From JANMZO01 sp963763135 (GTDB lineage Bacteria; Actinomycetota; Acidimicrobiia; Acidimicrobiales; JANYDT01), in assembly GCA_963763135.1 (NCBI GenBank), contig CAVXNJ010000012.1:558001-622000 (forward strand): a stretch of DNA of 64,000 nucleotides, read 5' to 3'. The notes under the pieces were generated by a model, which did no database searches, was not told the DNA's origin, and was given only the letters and a program-made list of their open reading frames with translations. The position numbers and the translations under genes are program-made. How positions within the stretch are numbered: the first letter of the stretch is position 1; each line of letters begins with the position of its first letter. Positions 25,430-34,741 of this stretch are shown piece by piece.

Positions 25430-26521
25430 TTACGAACCGCGCAGAATCGTCTGCAGATCGGCGGGAATCACACCCTCGATCTGATCGTATGTACACGTAG
25501 CAGGCTGCCGATCCGGTCGCCAACGCTTGAACGTGGTCGCGTGGCGGAAGCGGTCACCTTCGAGATGATCAAACGCCACTTCGCAGACCAATTCCGCTCG
25601 CACCGGGACGAACGACAGGTCCTTCTTGGCGTTCCAACGGCTTCCTCCGCCTGGCATCCGCTGCCCGGACTCCTCGGCTGCGGCAACATGTTCCAGCCAG
25701 CCACCCCAGGGGTGCCCGGCGAACGAGTCCATCCGATACGGCGCGAGTTCGTCGACCAGTTCGGCCCGGCGCTTCGCAGTGAAACTCGCGGTGACCCCGA
25801 CCGAGTGCAGCACTCCTTCGGCGTCGTAGAGACCGAGCAGCAGTGAGCCGACGATGCCTCCCGACTTGTGCCAGCGGAAGCCTGCGACCACGCAGTCGGC
25901 CGTGCGTTCGTGCTTGATCTTCAGCATCGTCCGTTTGTCTTCGACGTACTTGTCGGTGAGCTTCTTCGCGATGAGGCCGTCGCAGCCCGCTCCTTCGAAC
26001 TCGATAAACCAGCGAGCCGCGGTTTCTCGATCGGTGGTCGCCGGGGTGATGTGCACCGCCCCACCCGACCGCTCCGAGCACCCCGCGAGCGCAGTCTCAA
26101 GCAGCGCCCGCCGTTCATGCAACGGCCGGCTGCGAAGGTCGTCGTCGCCGAGTGCGAGCAGGTCGAAGACGATCAGCTGCGCAGGAGTTTGCTCTGCCAG
26201 CATACGAACCCGTGAGTCGGCCGGATGGATGCGTTGGCTGAGCGAGTCGAAGTCGGTCACACCGTTGATCTCGACCACGATCTCGCCATCGACCACGCAA
26301 CGCTCAGGAAGACCTTTCCTAAGTGCACCTACCAGTTCGGGGAAGTACCGCGTGAGTGGCTTCTCGTTACGACTGCCCAGCTCGATCTCATCGCCGTCGC
26401 GGAACACGATCGAACGAAAGCCGTCCCACTTCGGATCAAACAGCCAGCCTTCGCCGTCGGGCAACCCGGAGATGGGTTTGGCGAGCATCGGGGCTACGGG
26501 TGGCATAACCGGAAGGTCCAT
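25430..26521 (-). CDS. ligC: ATP-dependent DNA ligase, LigC type
   Basis: This is a 363-residue ligase. The adenylated lysine is Lys31 in FDPKWDGFR (motif I KxDG). CVVDGEIVV (motif III), GCDGLIAKK (motif IV), and RTMLKIKHERTADCVVAGF (motif V) follow, then a C-terminal OB domain. No nuclease or primase domain is fused, matching stand-alone LigC repair ligases of actinobacteria. It seals nicks in DNA repair. No Ku or primase gene is near. The ATG at 26521 is 6 nt after TAGGGT. Confidence 0.93.
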   Translation of the reverse strand: MDLPVMPPVAPMLAKPISGLPDGEGWLFDPKWDGFRSIVFRDGDEIELGSRNEKPLTRYFPELVGALRKGLPERCVVDGEIVVEINGVTDFDSLSQRIHPADSRVRMLAEQTPAQLIVFDLLALGDDDLRSRPLHERRALLETALAGCSERSGGAVHITPATTDRETAARWFIEFEGAGCDGLIAKKLTDKYVEDKRTMLKIKHERTADCVVAGFRWHKSGGIVGSLLLGLYDAEGVLHSVGVTASFTAKRRAELVDELAPYRMDSFAGHPWGGWLEHVAAAEESGQRMPGGGSRWNAKKDLSFVPVRAELVCEVAFDHLEGDRFRHATTFKRWRPDRQPATCTYDQIEGVIPADLQTILRGS

Positions 26522-26527
26522 GTGAAC

Positions 26528-26533
26528 ACCCTA
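26528..26533 (-). promoter_or_regulatory. -10 box of the DNA ligase gene
   Basis: TAGGGT on the minus strand ends 6 nt before the ATG at 26521. Confidence 0.6.
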
Positions 26534-26581
26534 CCGGCTCAGTTCTCATGGAAACCCGGACGACAACCAGAAGTGTCTCGT

Positions 26582-27181
26582 TCATCTGGGGTGGGGGTGG
26601 TCGCGGTTTTGGTGAAGTTGCGTGGCTCCAATCACGATGCCAGCGCCAATCAGGGTGAAGCTCGCGAGGAGTGAAAGCATCATCAGCGACCAGGCGACGG
26701 CTGACAGTTCTTTCCCCTTGTTGGGGGGAAGGTTGATCGCGGCGATCAGCACGACGAGAAGGACCGAGCCCGAGGCCAGGTACTTCTTCCACGATCTCGA
26801 GTCCTCAAGCTTGATAGCGGGCCTCGCGGCTTTGCGTGACAGGACGGCAATAACAACCGCGATAGCGCCCGTGGTGAGAAAGATCAGTCCGTAGATACTG
26901 GTCCCCGTGACAGCCGCGGCGATGAAGGTGCCGATCGCTAAGGCGAGGGAAGCCGTTGAGACGCGTGTAGTCGATGGGTGTTTCATCTGGGCCTCCAGGT
27001 GTTGTGCGGGGACGGTGACGGCGAGGTCGGTCAGGGCACGGAGCCAGCAGCGCGTCGCGCCGAGCGCATCGAGCTGCAACGTGAACGTGGAGACCAGGTC
27101 CTCCCGGTAGTTTTCTCTAAACGCCCGCGGATACGCGGATATCAGCGTGCGGTAAGCGACGACGTGGACCCGAGTGGTCAT
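26582..27181 (-). CDS. Membrane protein paired with a PadR regulator
   Basis: This 199-residue protein overlaps the PadR gene by 4 bp (ATGA), so the two are co-translated. Residues 1-60 are soluble and contain YPRAFRENYREDLVSTF and WLRALTDLAVTVPAQHLEAQM, a prefix often seen on membrane proteins next to PadR regulators. Four hydrophobic segments follow (about 75-95, 97-112, 133-150, 163-188). The tail is His-rich. No transport or enzyme motif is seen. It is likely the regulator's cognate target or sensor partner. Confidence 0.75.
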   Translation of the reverse strand: MTTRVHVVAYRTLISAYPRAFRENYREDLVSTFTLQLDALGATRCWLRALTDLAVTVPAQHLEAQMKHPSTTRVSTASLALAIGTFIAAAVTGTSIYGLIFLTTGAIAVVIAVLSRKAARPAIKLEDSRSWKKYLASGSVLLVVLIAAINLPPNKGKELSAVAWSLMMLSLLASFTLIGAGIVIGATQLHQNRDHPHPR

Positions 27182-27522
27182 GTGGCGACACCCTCGAGTC
27201 CGGGGATTCCATGAAAACGGGAGACCAGGTTTCGGAGCCGTTGTAGTTCGGCTACCGCAACCTTCGAACCCTCGGCTGTCAGCCGGTAATAGCGGCGGCG
27301 TTCGTTGCCATCAGCGTCTCGTTGGTCGGTGGTTTCGATGATGAGGCCGGTGTCGAGAAGCCGATTCAAGGTGCCATATAGCGTGCCCGGTCCCATGCGC
27401 ACCGCCGAGTTGCTTTGTTCTTCGACGAGTTGCATGAGCGCGTAGCCATGGTTCTCGCCGCTCAGTAGCGCCAGCAGGAGGTACAACGATGCGGCTGGCA
27501 ACGGCTTCTGTCGCTTCGACAT
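27178..27522 (-). CDS. PadR-family transcriptional regulator
   Basis: This is a 114-residue winged-helix protein of the short PadR type. YLLLALLSGENHGYALMQLVEE is the first helix pair, GPGTLYGTLNRLLDTGLI the recognition region, and RRRYYRLTAEGSKV the wing. It heads a two-gene operon with the downstream membrane protein. A GATATATC palindrome lies just upstream and is a likely operator, suggesting self-repression. Confidence 0.92.
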   Translation of the reverse strand: MSKRQKPLPAASLYLLLALLSGENHGYALMQLVEEQSNSAVRMGPGTLYGTLNRLLDTGLIIETTDQRDADGNERRRYYRLTAEGSKVAVAELQRLRNLVSRFHGIPGLEGVAT

Positions 27523-27533
27523 ACTCAGAGTTT

Positions 27534-27541
27534 GATATATC
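27534..27541. promoter_or_regulatory. Palindrome upstream of the PadR gene
   Basis: GATATATC, flanked by TTT on one side and GAAA on the other, starts 12 bp before the PadR start codon. AT-rich palindromes of this kind are typical PadR sites and this one stands out from the GC-rich surroundings. Confidence 0.5.
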
Positions 27542-27619
27542 GAAAGTTGATAGTCAAGCCCTTGAGTCGCGCCGCTCAGTCCCGAGGCCTAGTGAACGGG
27601 CATGAACAACGTGCTATGT

Positions 27620-27659
27620 GTGCATACTTTTGTGCATACTTTTGCGCCTACTTTTGCGC
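27620..27659. repeat. 12-bp tandem repeat spanning a stop codon
   Basis: GTGCATACTTTT is at 27620 and 27632, GCGCCTACTTTT at 27644, and the start of a fourth unit at 27656. The TAG stop of the lipoprotein gene (27648-27650, minus strand) lies inside the third unit. Confidence 0.93.
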
Positions 27660-28688
27660 TTCGACAAGTGCTTCGTGACTGCAGGCCATCGCGTCGTCAA
27701 CGAGATGCCTCGCGATGTTCTGTACGCATTGGCTCACCAGCTCGTCCGGTGAACGTGCATCGCTCAACGCCAGGACCCCTGAGTCGCTGGCGTCGTCGGC
27801 TTCCAGCCGGGCGATCTCCGCTTCAAACGCCGGGACCATCTTCGGGCGGTATTGCGACGACCAGGCCCGATCCAATCGGAGCTGCACCGCTTCGGTGCGG
27901 GCATGTTTCGCGGTGAGTGCCGCATCGTAGGGTTGTGATGCCGGAAATGCTTGCGGTTGCTGGGTGGAAATGGCGCCCGCCAACGCAGCGGCGATTTCGT
28001 ACATGTGCTCCCGAGCTTCGTGTTGGTGTCGCACGGCGGCGACATAATCGTGCTCGCGGTACGCGTCGCTCTGCGCCGTGAATTGCGCAACATGGGTGTG
28101 CAGCAATCCCAGTACTGCCTCCAGCGGAGCCAGGCCGTCCGTTGCCGTAGCGGTGAAGCTGGAAAAGTCGGTCTGGTAATCGTGCAGGTCGGCGAGTGCC
28201 TTCGCCCGAGCCGATTTCGACTTGGCGGCCGCGTAGTTGGCGAAGAACTGAATGTGCTGTTTCCAGAGTTGATCGAACGCCCGCGCCCCGTCCGGTCCGT
28301 AGACGAGCCCGATCGCGCCCGTGAGCGATTTGGTGTTTGCGGCGAGCGACTTCGTTACCGCGTCGCGGTCGGCCGGGCCACCATCGACCACCGCCCGCAT
28401 GAGATGCACGGCCAGCGCGCTGTGCTCGCTCAAGAGGGCGTCGAGTAGCTGATGCAGAACGGCCGACGGAGCGACGTCTGATCGCGTCGGGTCCACCGGG
28501 GGAATGGCTTTCGCCGGGTCATCTCGGAGATCGAACGTGGCGATGTGCGATGCCGCGTGACTATCGGTGCTGGATCCACCACAGGAACTGAGGATGAGCG
28601 TCGCGCCTATGGCCGAACAGATACTACGTATGCGGATCTTTCGCTTGGCGGCTCGCGACGCACGCAGTGTCGGACGTGACTGTCTCAT
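27648..28688 (-). CDS. Helical lipoprotein of unknown function
   Basis: This is a 346-residue predicted lipoprotein. Basic N-terminus, hydrophobic core, and lipobox LILSSC with Cys36. The mature part is almost all helix and seems to hold two related halves with the pattern LSEHSALAVHLMRA ... LWKQHIQFFANYA. I recognise the general look of secreted four-helix proteins found in actinobacteria and firmicutes but not a function. It overlaps the upstream GGDEF-EAL gene by 4 bp (ATGA), so it is expressed with that cyclic-di-GMP enzyme and may act with it at the cell surface. Confidence 0.72.
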   Translation of the reverse strand: MRQSRPTLRASRAAKRKIRIRSICSAIGATLILSSCGGSSTDSHAASHIATFDLRDDPAKAIPPVDPTRSDVAPSAVLHQLLDALLSEHSALAVHLMRAVVDGGPADRDAVTKSLAANTKSLTGAIGLVYGPDGARAFDQLWKQHIQFFANYAAAKSKSARAKALADLHDYQTDFSSFTATATDGLAPLEAVLGLLHTHVAQFTAQSDAYREHDYVAAVRHQHEAREHMYEIAAALAGAISTQQPQAFPASQPYDAALTAKHARTEAVQLRLDRAWSSQYRPKMVPAFEAEIARLEADDASDSGVLALSDARSPDELVSQCVQNIARHLVDDAMACSHEALVEAQK

Positions 28689-30731
28689 GTCGCGGGCTCC
28701 ATGACCGGTAGGAAGAGCTTGGATCGGTTGTCCCAGTCTTCGAGGACCTGACGCAGCTCAAAGCCGGGGATCGGCCGACACACGACGTAGCCCTGGATCT
28801 GGTCACAGCCCAGCGTTCGCAACGCATGAAGGGTGGGGATGTCCTCAATGCCTTCCGCGACGACCTTGAGACCAAGGTTCGCAGCCAACGCAACGCTGAA
28901 CGACACGACGGCCTCAGACTTGGGGTTGGTCAGTACGTCGTGGGCGAAGCTGCGGTCGATCTTGAGCGTGGCGATCGGAAGATCCGTGAGGTAGGAGATC
29001 GACGCGTATCCGGTACCGAAGTCGTCGACCGAGATCGGAACACCGAGTTCGGCGATCGACTCGAGGACCGACTTGGCCCGCAACGGGTTGTCGAGGACCG
29101 CGCTCTCCGTCAGCTCCAGTTCCAGGGTTGACGCGGGCAGACCGTACTTCGCGAGGATCTCCGACACCTGGCCCGGGAGGCGTAGATCCACGGTGCTGCG
29201 GGCCGAAAGGTTCACGGCCACCGCCAGTTCATGGCCAACGGCCCGCATGTCATGGGCGAAGCGCATCGCCTGATCGATGAGTTGGACCGTAAGCGGTTTG
29301 ATGAGTTCGGTCGTCTCGACCATCGGCATGAACAAGCCCGGAGGCAGAATGCCGCGGGTCGGATGCGCCCAGCGGACCAACGCCTCGCATCCGACCACAC
29401 GGTTCGTTCGGAGGTCGAGCTTTGGTTGGTAGTACAGAACGAGTTCGCCGGCGTCCATCGCCCGACGGAAGTCTGAGGCGAGGCTCAACCGCTCAGGTCG
29501 GTAGTGGTCAACTTCGACCCGGTAGACCTCGATCTCGGTGTGGGACTGCTTCGCCGCGTACATGGCCACGTCGGCATGGCGAAGCAGCGTGTCGGCGTCG
29601 TCGCCGTTGTCGGGGGCGCTGGCGATACCGATCGACACCCGCACGTCGACCTGAACGCCGTCGATGTCAAACGGTTCAGCGAGTGCAGTTTGGATGTCGT
29701 CGGCGACGATCGTGGCGTCGGCCGCGTTCGCCAGACCCGAGACGAGCAGCGCGAACTCGTCGCCGCCCAAGCGGGCGATGGAGTCAGAACTTCGAACCCG
29801 TGTGGCCAGTCGGTCCGCGATGGCGATCAGCAGTTGATCACCCCGGACATGGCCGAATGCGTCGTTGAGTTCCTTGAAACGGTCGACGTCGAGCAACAGC
29901 ACCGACGAGACCGTCCCGGACCGTTTCGCCTGCTCGATCGATCGGTCAATGCGGTCGCGCAACAGGGCCCGGTTGGCGAGGCCCGTCAGCGAATCATGCA
30001 GGGCCTGATGACGGTTGTCGGCGGCTTGGACCCGCAACCGTCGAGACGCCGACTGCATGAGGCGGAAGAGCCCGAGGAACAACACCACCGCACCGATCGC
30101 GAGCGTGCGATACAACTCCTTGCTATCAGCCCAGATCGCCGCCGCGGTGGGGTTGTACGGCAGGTACACCTCAAAGGCGCCAACCACCTCGCCATTCACG
30201 TCGCCCGTGAATTCCCCGTTGGCGTCGACCCGGAGAGGAACGTAGACCGACAGCAAACGGCCGAAGTCACGCTCTTCCATTTCCTCCGGCTTGGACAGAT
30301 CGGTGACACTCGACGTGGTGCGTCCGGCGAAGGCATCATTGAGGTTCTGATCGGCGGGGAACCATCGCGAGCGGAGCAACTCCTTGTCGGAGTACACGAG
30401 CCAGTGCTGACGATTCCAGACCTTCAACCGCACGATTCCATTCGAGGAGAGACTGCGGCCGATCGTCCGATCGAGCACCGCAACCCGATTCGCATCCAGG
30501 GGAACGAAGTCCTTTTTCAGGTCGGCCGGCGAGAGGAACGGCCGGATTCCCGAACTGGTCAGAACCTCGACGGTCCGCACCGCGTCGGCGGTCGTGCGGC
30601 GCTTGATGGAGTCCCGGAGCACCACGCCGGCCGAGGCCCCGAGATTGATGATCAGAAACGCGCTCGAGGAGTCCGAACCGCAGGAGCAACCGCGGGGCGG
30701 CCGAAGACGCAGGCCGTCGTCGCAAACGCAT
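28685..30731 (-). CDS. Membrane GGDEF-EAL cyclic-di-GMP enzyme (frameshifted near N-terminus)
   Basis: This is a roughly 681-residue sensor protein. The best start is the ATG at 30731 (MRLRRRPASS). A surplus base near 30665 must be skipped to join the first membrane helix (LLLRFGLL + SAFLIINLG). An outer domain of about 150 residues, a second membrane helix (YRTLAIGAVVLFLGLF), then GGDEF (about 322-326) with an intact RSSD inhibitory site, and EAL (about 449-451) with DDFGTGYAS follow. Both active sites look intact, so it may make or break c-di-GMP. It is co-translated with a lipoprotein. Confidence 0.88.
30665..30665 (-). other. Frameshift in the GGDEF-EAL gene
   Basis: On the minus strand CTC-CTC is followed by one surplus G, then AGC-GCG-TTT-CTG. 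Skipping it creates a continuous first membrane helix. Keeping it yields an Arg-rich frame (HQSRGLGRRGAPG). Confidence 0.65.
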
Positions 30732-30809
30732 CTCGTCCTTATCGGCGTTTAGCAGGGAAAGCCTGAGCGGCAAATCCCGGAAATCTCCGAAGTTGCGATT
30801 GCCTTCCCG

Positions 30810-30815
30810 TAGGCT
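30810..30815 (+). promoter_or_regulatory. -10 box of the DUF72 gene
   Basis: TAGGCT ends 6 nt before the GTG at 30822. Confidence 0.6.
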
Positions 30816-30821
30816 GGAGCG

Positions 30822-31787
30822 GTGAACCAAACGGCCTCACTGCTGGATGAACGGCCACTCGGCGAAGCTGTGCGGATCGGCGGTTCCACGGTTTTGGTCG
30901 GCACCTGCTCGTGGGCCGATGCAACGCTCACCAAAGACGCGAACTGGTATCCGAAACGCTCCATGAAGGCGGCGGAGCGCCTGGCGTACTACGCGTCCAA
31001 GTTCCCGATCGTTGAGGTCGATTCGACGTACTACTTCCCTCCCACCCCGGAACTCGCCCAGAGCTGGGTTGACCGGTCTCCCGAGGGTTTCACCTTCGAC
31101 GTGAAGGCGTGGTCGCTGCTTACCGGCCATCCCACGTTTCCCCATTCGCTGTGGGAAGACATGCAGGAGGACGTCAAGGAAGAGTTTCGCGACAAGCGGA
31201 ACATGTACGACAAACACCTTTCCAAAGAGGCGCTCGACGAGTGCTGGTACCGGTTCCATCACGCGCTCCGTCCGTTGCACGAGGCCGGTCGCCTGGGCGG
31301 CATCCTGCTCCAGTGGCCGGAGTGGTTCAGCCCGAAGGAGTCGAACCGCAACCGCATCCTCGATGCCGTCGAACGTCTGCACCCCTACCGCTGTCTGATC
31401 GAGTTCCGGAGCCTCCGCTGGTTCGACGGCGAGCAGTGCAACGAGACCCTGGGTTGGCTCGAGGAACACGATCTTCCGTTCGTGTGCGTCGACGAACCGC
31501 AGGGCTTTTCGTCGTCGGTGCCGCCGATTCTCGCGGCGACGTCATCGCTCGGCGTGGTCCGCTTCCACGGTCACAACGCCGAGAACTGGGAGCGTCGTGG
31601 CATCACGGCCGCCGAGCGGTTCAAGTACCTGTACTCCGACGAGGAACTGGATCAATGGGCGACCAGGCTGCGCGAGTTCGCCAGAGGCACCGACACCACC
31701 CATGTGCTGTTCAACAACTGCTGGACCGACTACGCGGTGACCAACGCCGGCGACATGGCGGCACTGCTGCGTAACGAAAAGCCCTGA
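30822..31787 (+). CDS. DUF72-family protein
   Basis: This is a 321-residue TIM-barrel protein of the DUF72 (YecE-like) family. LVGTCSWAD near residue 25, FPIVEVDSTYYFPPTPE, FTFDVKAWSLLTGHP, LLQWPEWF, IEFRSLRWF and FVCVDEPQG follow in family order. VVRFHGHN and HVLFNNCWTDYAVTNA close the barrel. The biochemical role is unknown. The GTG start is supported by the -10 box. Confidence 0.9.
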   Translation: MNQTASLLDERPLGEAVRIGGSTVLVGTCSWADATLTKDANWYPKRSMKAAERLAYYASKFPIVEVDSTYYFPPTPELAQSWVDRSPEGFTFDVKAWSLLTGHPTFPHSLWEDMQEDVKEEFRDKRNMYDKHLSKEALDECWYRFHHALRPLHEAGRLGGILLQWPEWFSPKESNRNRILDAVERLHPYRCLIEFRSLRWFDGEQCNETLGWLEEHDLPFVCVDEPQGFSSSVPPILAATSSLGVVRFHGHNAENWERRGITAAERFKYLYSDEELDQWATRLREFARGTDTTHVLFNNCWTDYAVTNAGDMAALLRNEKP

Positions 31788-31793
31788 CCCCGG

Positions 31794-31815
31794 GCAGACC
31801 ACACCGGCGGTCTGC
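31794..31815. terminator. Hairpin between convergent genes
   Basis: GCAGACC and GGTCTGC form a perfect 7-bp stem with an 8-nt loop, 6 bp after the DUF72 stop. There is no T-run. Confidence 0.45.
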
Positions 31816-31855
31816 GAGTCGTTCCGTTGGCGTCGACGACCGCGTCGAGGGGTTG

Positions 31856-32560
31856 TCAGTGGGACCGGAGCCGCGCCTCCGGGTCGCGAGCGACACTCGT
31901 GGGCAGTTCCCGCATCACCATCGCGATGGCCGCGACCGCCAGATAACTCACGCAGAGAAACGACCCGTAGATGGCCGTGAAGCCGATGGTTCGGGTATTG
32001 CTGAGCGGGTTCTGCAGTGGTGCGACGACGCTGCGGGCCAGCGCCCGGGGCGTCTGCCAGAAATTCCAGGAGTTCCATCGTTCGACCCGTCCGAGATAGA
32101 CCCCGAACCCCGAAAGCATCAGGCTGAACATCGCAACGACCCAGCCCGCCACGACACCGAGACGGCGCTGAACCGCCAGGTGCACGAGTGCGAGCGAGCC
32201 GATGCACAAGAGCATGCCGGTGACCGCGAACGATCCGTAGAGGAGCGTGTCGTACCAGAGCGGAACGTTGGTTTCGCGCAGGTGCAAGATGTCGGTGACC
32301 AGATACGGCGCGTTCGGAAGAAACAGCAGCCACCCGATCAGAAACGGCACGGCGACGAGCGAATGACGGGTGTGAACGAACTGCTCGGCCACCACGGCGA
32401 GCGGAAACGGAATCGCCGCGAGGAACAGGTTCCAGACTAGGAAGCGGTACCCGAACTCTCCGGTCGCCGCGAATCGAGCGAAAAGCAAACCCAGGCTCAT
32501 CGTCATCGACAGACCAAGGGCTCCGGCCAGGAGGAACCTTACGCGTAATCGCTTGCTCAC
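31856..32560 (-). CDS. DUF1361 membrane protein
   Basis: This is a 234-residue protein with seven predicted membrane spans. The DUF1361 signature is present: NLFLAAIPFPLA, LLFLPNAPYLVTDILHL and WYDTLLYGSFAVTG, with the acidic-His pair in VTDILHLRE. Function unknown. The GTG at 32560 is 7 nt after TAGCCT on the minus strand. It converges with DUF72 and diverges from the MFS gene. Confidence 0.88.
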   Translation of the reverse strand: MSKRLRVRFLLAGALGLSMTMSLGLLFARFAATGEFGYRFLVWNLFLAAIPFPLAVVAEQFVHTRHSLVAVPFLIGWLLFLPNAPYLVTDILHLRETNVPLWYDTLLYGSFAVTGMLLCIGSLALVHLAVQRRLGVVAGWVVAMFSLMLSGFGVYLGRVERWNSWNFWQTPRALARSVVAPLQNPLSNTRTIGFTAIYGSFLCVSYLAVAAIAMVMRELPTSVARDPEARLRSH

Positions 32561-32567
32561 CTACTTG

Positions 32568-32573
32568 AGGCTA
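32568..32573 (-). promoter_or_regulatory. -10 box of the DUF1361 gene
   Basis: TAGCCT on the minus strand ends 7 nt before the GTG at 32560. Confidence 0.55.
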
Positions 32574-32680
32574 AACGCTGCATATGAAGATTGTCCGAGA
32601 ACCTTGCGGAGATATTGCGATCGAACTCAAGGGGATTGCGTTCGCCGGGTCGGTAGGCTGTCACGTCCTTCGAACCTTCT

Positions 32681-33883
32681 GTGACTCCATTGACCTCCAC
32701 CACGACATCCCGACCCATCACGGCCTTCTTCGACGATCTGCCTCCGGGGATGGTCCCGGCGACAGCGACGAAGCTGATGGTGACGATCGCCATCCGCATG
32801 CCATATGTGTTTCTGGCCACGATCGCACATGGTCTCGGAACGTCGGTCGGCCGGTTGGGTTCGCTGCTCGGACTCGCGGAACTCGTCGGTCTGGGAACGT
32901 TCCTCATCGGTCGGTCGGTCGATCGGGGCGGGCACAAGATGTGGCTGTTGATCGGTGTCGGTTCAACGCTCGCCGGCCTGTTTCTCATGTCGGTGTCGAC
33001 GAACGCTCCGCTGTTTGCCGCCGGGTTCGCCGGTGTCACCCTGGGCACCGCGTTCTACACCGTTGCCGTTCATTCGTGGATTGGGAACGAGGTCCCCTAT
33101 GAGCGGCGGGGCCGAGTCGTGGGAATCATCGAGATGTCGTGGGCCGTCGGCGTGCTCCTGGGCGCTCCCGTAGTCGGGTTGATAATCGCGCTTACGAGTT
33201 GGCAGGGGCCGTGGGCGCTCGTCGCGTTGGCTTTGGTGCCCCTGGCCTGGTGGGTGAAACAGTCATTCCCTGATCGCCATCCGATCGTCCCGGTCGCGGA
33301 TCGACCGCCGCTCGCCAAGGTGGTTATCTCCCGAAGAGTGGTGCTGGTCCTCGTAACCACGTTTGCCACCTCGTTCGGGGGGACTGCGTTGTTTTCGACG
33401 TTCGGAGCCTGGTTGGAGGACGACTTCAAACTGTCCTCGACCACGATCGGGTTCTTCGCAATCGCGATCGGACTCGCTGAACTCGTTGCGAGTTCCTCGA
33501 CGATCCGCTTCAGCGATCGATGGGGCAAGACCCGCTCCGCTCGTCGAGGGTTGACGCTGATGGGGGTCGGGGCGATCGCCGTCATGCTCGGCCCGAACCT
33601 CGTTGTGCTTGCGATGGTCACGCTTGTGATCGCGTTTCTCGGCTTCGAGTTCGGGATCATATGCATGCTTTCTATCGCCAGCGAGGTCAGCCCCGACAAC
33701 CGGGGTGCGGTGATGTCAATGAACGGCGTAGCCGGCACGCTCGCCCGCGCGTGCTCGGCCGCTCTGGCGACGTCGCTGTACGCATCACACGGCATGGTCG
33801 CGGCAGGCGCCGTCACCGCCGTGTGTGCGGTGGTGGCCACGGCCTGCCTGAGCTCCAAGGGAATTCGAGCGGTGGCACGCTGA
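32681..33883 (+). CDS. MFS transporter
   Basis: This is a 400-residue, 12-span major facilitator protein. GRSVDRGGHK lies in the loop between helices 2 and 3 (the family's motif A position), and SDRWGKTRSARRG is its counterpart in the second half. PYERRGRVVGI follows helix 4. The substrate cannot be called; the EF-helix pattern resembles drug-efflux types. The GTG start at 32681 is 22 nt after a TAGGCT box, so this mRNA probably has a short leader. Confidence 0.88.
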   Translation: MTPLTSTTTSRPITAFFDDLPPGMVPATATKLMVTIAIRMPYVFLATIAHGLGTSVGRLGSLLGLAELVGLGTFLIGRSVDRGGHKMWLLIGVGSTLAGLFLMSVSTNAPLFAAGFAGVTLGTAFYTVAVHSWIGNEVPYERRGRVVGIIEMSWAVGVLLGAPVVGLIIALTSWQGPWALVALALVPLAWWVKQSFPDRHPIVPVADRPPLAKVVISRRVVLVLVTTFATSFGGTALFSTFGAWLEDDFKLSSTTIGFFAIAIGLAELVASSSTIRFSDRWGKTRSARRGLTLMGVGAIAVMLGPNLVVLAMVTLVIAFLGFEFGIICMLSIASEVSPDNRGAVMSMNGVAGTLARACSAALATSLYASHGMVAAGAVTAVCAVVATACLSSKGIRAVAR

Positions 33884-33966
33884 CCGGCGCAGCCGCCGGC
33901 GAGATGACCGTGCCGGCAGCCGATACGCCGACCGGGCGGCGGCCGTTCCCGGGTATCGCGCGCATG

Positions 33967-33972
33967 TAACGT
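33967..33972 (+). promoter_or_regulatory. -10 box deciding the hydrolase start
   Basis: TAACGT ends 7 nt before the ATG at 33980. It overlaps the alternative GTG at 33971, which is thus unlikely. Confidence 0.55.
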
Positions 33973-33979
33973 GGCGCAC

Positions 33980-34741
33980 ATGCTGCTTGCCCATAACGTC
34001 CGCGGTTCCGATTCAGCTCCAGCCGTTGTGCTGATTCACGGGATCACCGAGTCCCGTCGGTCCTGGGGACCTGTCGCCGACCGTCTGGCGGAGTCAGCAC
34101 GAGTGCTCGCCGTGGACCTTCGCGGCCATGGGGAAAGCCCGGAGGGCGACTCCTACGATCCGATCAGCTACGCCTCCGACGTCGTGGAGACCATGGCATC
34201 GGTTGGCATGACGAAGCCACTCGTCATCGGTCACTCGCTCGGTGGCGTCGTGGCGTCGGCGGTGGCTGCGCTCGGCGCGGCGGGCTCCGTGATCAACGTC
34301 GATCAGCCCCTTCGCCTCGGAGGCTTCAAAGACGCACTCATGCAGTTGGAGACCATGCTGCGCGGTGATGAGGCGAGCTTCCAGGCAGCTATCGGCGCAG
34401 TGTTCGCGTCGATGGTCGGTCCGCTTTCCGAAGCCGAACAGACCAGGATCGGGGGCCTCCGGATCGCCCGGCAACGCGTCGTGCTCGGCACCTGGGAGTC
34501 GGTGTTGACCTCAACGCCCGAGGAGCTCGACGCGACTGTCGTCCAGCTCGCTTCGGCTGTCACCGTCCCGTACCTGTCCATTCACGGCATCGATCCCGGA
34601 CCCGACTACGCCGCTTGGCTGACCGGTCTTATGCCGACTGCGACCGTCGAAGTCTGGGCCGACCACGGGCATTACCCGCACCTCGTCGACACGCCGCGCT
34701 TTCTCGCTCGCGTCGCGCAGTTCCGCAGCGACAACGGCTAG
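33980..34741 (+). CDS. Alpha/beta hydrolase
   Basis: This is a 253-residue alpha/beta-fold hydrolase. VLIHGITESRRSW forms the oxyanion region, VDLRGHGES follows, the nucleophile elbow is GHSLGG, and the likely catalytic His is in WADHGHYPHL near the end. It may be an esterase or C-C bond hydrolase; substrate unknown. It lies 96 bp after the MFS gene on the same strand but has its own -10 box. Confidence 0.88.
   Translation: MLLAHNVRGSDSAPAVVLIHGITESRRSWGPVADRLAESARVLAVDLRGHGESPEGDSYDPISYASDVVETMASVGMTKPLVIGHSLGGVVASAVAALGAAGSVINVDQPLRLGGFKDALMQLETMLRGDEASFQAAIGAVFASMVGPLSEAEQTRIGGLRIARQRVVLGTWESVLTSTPEELDATVVQLASAVTVPYLSIHGIDPGPDYAAWLTGLMPTATVEVWADHGHYPHLVDTPRFLARVAQFRSDNG

Noticed and set aside
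32584..33102. Open frame of 172 codons overlapping the MFS start
   Set aside because: It overlaps a well-supported transporter in another frame and has shadow-like composition.
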